Notes under the pieces: generated by a model | The model's input: the letters and a program-made list of their open reading frames with translations, nothing else | What the model was told of the DNA's origin: nothing | Databases searched by the model: none | Program-made: the position numbers and the translations under genes | Assembly: GCA_017383485.1 (NCBI GenBank) | Contig: JAFNXM010000005.1 | Span: forward strand, 62,001-126,000 | Direction: 5' to 3' | DNA length: 64,000 nt | Origin: Bacteroidaceae bacterium | GTDB lineage: Bacteria; Bacteroidota; Bacteroidia; Bacteroidales; Bacteroidaceae | Part shown: in pieces, positions 62,580-64,000 of the stretch | Position numbering within the stretch: the stretch's first letter is position 1 | Layout of the letters: each line of letters begins with the position of its first letter

Positions 62580-62707
62580 AAAGTTGGGATTTAGGTTAGT
62601 ATATAATATTTCGGGTGTAAAGATAAAAAAAACATGAGACACTCGATAGTTTGAAAACGAATAAAAACAAAAAAAGCAGAACTTGTCATTTTTTTGCTCT
62701 CGTTTTA

Positions 62708-62807
62708 GGGCCTGAAAAAAACTCAAGGCCTTTTTTAAAAAACATTAGACCTTTTTTTAACGAGGCGTCGCGAAATTTTAACGAGGCGTCGCGAAATTTT
62801 CAGGCCC
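62708..62807 (-). repeat. Dispersed TTTCGCGACG element, copy L (2 units, inverted orientation, GGGCCTGAAAA ends)
   Basis: Tail complement with AAAAAACATTAGACCT, then two identical ACGAGGCGTCGCGAAATTTT units. The element is bounded by an exact 11-bp inverted pair, GGGCCTGAAAA and TTTTCAGGCCC. It lies in the divergent gap between the sialidase and GH84 genes. Confidence 0.88.
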
Positions 62808-62897
62808 TTTTATGGCTTGTTTTTGAGGCGAGGCTTATTTTCGACAAAATAAGACTAAAAAATCTTAATCTTATTCGCAGATTCTGTTTTTTCTGAT

Positions 62898-62905
62898 TAC
62901 CTTTG
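62898..62905 (+). promoter_or_regulatory. -7 box of the GH84 gene
   Basis: TACCTTTG lies 22 bp before the ATG at 62928. The -33 box is not clear in the A/T-rich sequence upstream. No comparably good box is visible for the divergent sialidase gene. Confidence 0.5.
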
Positions 62906-62927
62906 TGCCAAACCTTAATATACAAAT

Positions 62928-64000
62928 ATGAAGATCAAGTACATTCTTTCAACTATGGCGCTGGCAGCTACGACTGCTGCTATGGCGCAACAAGTGACTA
63001 TTTCGCCTATCCCACAGAGCGTGGCATGGGGCGACAAGGCGTATGATAGCGCCAGTGCTACCTATACCCTGCAAGGCGCCGACCAAGCCGATGCCGATGC
63101 CGTAAGAGCACTCAAGGCTAAGTGTCAAGTGACCGATGGCGCAGGTGCCGTGACCATCGTGATGGGTGAACGCGGCGATGCAGCAGTGGCTGAATATGCT
63201 GGCGAAATCCCTGAAAAGGCAGAAGGCTACTTGCTGAAAGTGGAACCGGGCAAGGTGGTGATCGCTGGACACGACGGCGCAGGTACATTCTACGGCGTGC
63301 AGTCGTTCCTGCAAGTGGCAGCACAGCCACAGGTGATGAGCGTCACTATCAAGGACTGGCCAGACATCGTAGAACGTGGCGTGGTGGAAGGATTCTATGG
63401 CAACAACTGGAGCCAAACGGACCGCATACGCCAATTCCAATTCTATGGCGCCAACAAGATGAACGTCTACATCTACGGCCCCAAGGATGACCCCTATCAC
63501 CGTGGACGCTGGCGCGAAAACTATCCCACAGCGCAGGCAGAAAAGATGCGCGAATTGGCACGCGTGGCTAAGGAAAACAAGGTGAAGTTTGTCTGGGCGG
63601 TACACCCCGGTAACGATATCAAATGGAATGCTGCCGACGAACAAAATGTGGTGAACAAACTCGAAAGCATGTACGCACTGGGCATACGCTCGTTTGCCGT
63701 ATTCTTCGACGATATCTCGGGAGAAGGCACCAGCGGTATCAAGCAAGCACAACTGATGAACTATGTGACCGACAATTTCGTGAGAAAGCACGACGACGTC
63801 GACCCACTCATCATCTGCCCCACCGAATACAACCGTGGCTGGAGTGGCAACACCTATCACTTCGAATTGCGCGACAATATGTACGAAGAGGTGCGCATCA
63901 TGTGGACCGGCAACAGCGTGGTCGACTTCATCAACAAATCAGACTTGCAATGGATCAACCCACGTATCGGTCGCAAGGCCTACATATGGTTGAACTATCC
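62928..64000 (+). CDS. Secreted GH84 beta-N-acetylglucosaminidase (O-GlcNAcase), 3' end cut off
   Basis: Of this protein 357 codons are visible before the window ends. A signal peptide (MKIKYILSTMALAATTAAMA) precedes an N-terminal alpha/beta domain (25-140, ISPIPQSVAWGD...). The GH84 barrel then begins at VERGVVEGFYGNNWS. KMNVYIYGPKDDPYHRG, FVWAVHPGNDIKWN, and the catalytic Asp pair near residue 260 in FAVFFDDISGEGTS are nearly the same as in the Bacteroides thetaiotaomicron enzyme BT4395. PTEYNRGWS and IMWTGN follow. It should release GlcNAc from glycoproteins or glycans by substrate-assisted catalysis. It is divergent from the sialidase. Confidence 0.95.
   Translation, partial: MKIKYILSTMALAATTAAMAQQVTISPIPQSVAWGDKAYDSASATYTLQGADQADADAVRALKAKCQVTDGAGAVTIVMGERGDAAVAEYAGEIPEKAEGYLLKVEPGKVVIAGHDGAGTFYGVQSFLQVAAQPQVMSVTIKDWPDIVERGVVEGFYGNNWSQTDRIRQFQFYGANKMNVYIYGPKDDPYHRGRWRENYPTAQAEKMRELARVAKENKVKFVWAVHPGNDIKWNAADEQNVVNKLESMYALGIRSFAVFFDDISGEGTSGIKQAQLMNYVTDNFVRKHDDVDPLIICPTEYNRGWSGNTYHFELRDNMYEEVRIMWTGNSVVDFINKSDLQWINPRIGRKAYIWLNY

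Noticed and set aside
62580..62726. 49-residue upstream extension of the sialidase
   Set aside because: The signal peptide MQKKLLLFLSCFLL must be at the N terminus, and the extension enters the repeat element.

Overview
The window looks like chromosome from a Bacteroidales bacterium, most likely a relative of Prevotella. The evidence is the gene content (lone TcdA, MnmD, DUF3098, DUF4491, GH3-like and SbsA-Ig-like lipoprotein genes), TAnnTTTG promoter boxes with an upstream TTTG, weak ribosome binding sites, and large secreted proteins ending in a YDLxGR...GVYI..GKK..VK tail. Base composition is near 50% GC by eye. This placement is an inference; no rRNA or other taxonomic marker is present. 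I see no rRNA, tRNA, insertion sequence, prophage or CRISPR array.

Layout. 1-9.5 kb: a cut-off glutamine-amidotransferase/dipeptidase fusion, a DUF4491 membrane protein, an Lrp regulator, gltX-waaA, tdh, a small outer-membrane barrel, mnmD and a small secreted protein. 9.8-20 kb: typA, an iron alcohol dehydrogenase, an aldo/keto reductase, rpsO, miaB with a LacX-like epimerase, then an asd-tsaE-sulfotransferase operon. 20-31.7 kb: a CPA2 antiporter, tcdA, dsbD, a GT2 glycosyltransferase, an epimerase-PAP2-secreted PepC operon, and skp-murI. 31.7-42.6 kb: an ArnT-like glycosyltransferase, cysS, a 60-residue peptide next to an 893-residue secreted lectin-like protein, and a 1179-residue GH20 hexosaminidase. 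42.7-46.1 kb: two consecutive fusion genes, nucleotidyltransferase-aminotransferase and IspD-LicD, which look like a surface-decoration cassette. 46.3-50.8 kb: the ftsX-DUF3098-uppP-truB-queA-folK block. 51.4-57.6 kb: an acetate/succinate CoA-transferase, a GH3-family protein, an Ig-like lipoprotein and pdxB. 57.7-64 kb: a giant SGNH-SGNH-sialidase divergent from a GH84 O-GlcNAcase that runs off the end.

How the genes fit together. The GH33, GH84 and GH20 enzymes, the esterase domain and the lectin-like modules point to foraging on sialylated, N-acetylhexosamine-rich host glycans. Six tRNA-modification genes (mnmD, miaB, tsaE, tcdA, queA, truB) and two tRNA synthetases form the information-processing core. 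Envelope genes (waaA, murI, skp, uppP, ftsX, ArnT-like, LicD fusion) make up much of the rest.

The most unusual signal lies between genes. Twelve copies of one intergenic element occur about every 5 kb. Each has zero to four 21-bp units with core TTTCGCGACG plus an A/T-rich hairpin tail; eight copies carry the exact 16-mer AGGTCTAATGTTTTTT. Three unrelated tandem repeats in the window also have a period of exactly 21 bp, two helical turns of DNA. A second inverted-repeat element occurs on both sides of the secreted-protein/peptide pair at 35.5-38.4 kb.
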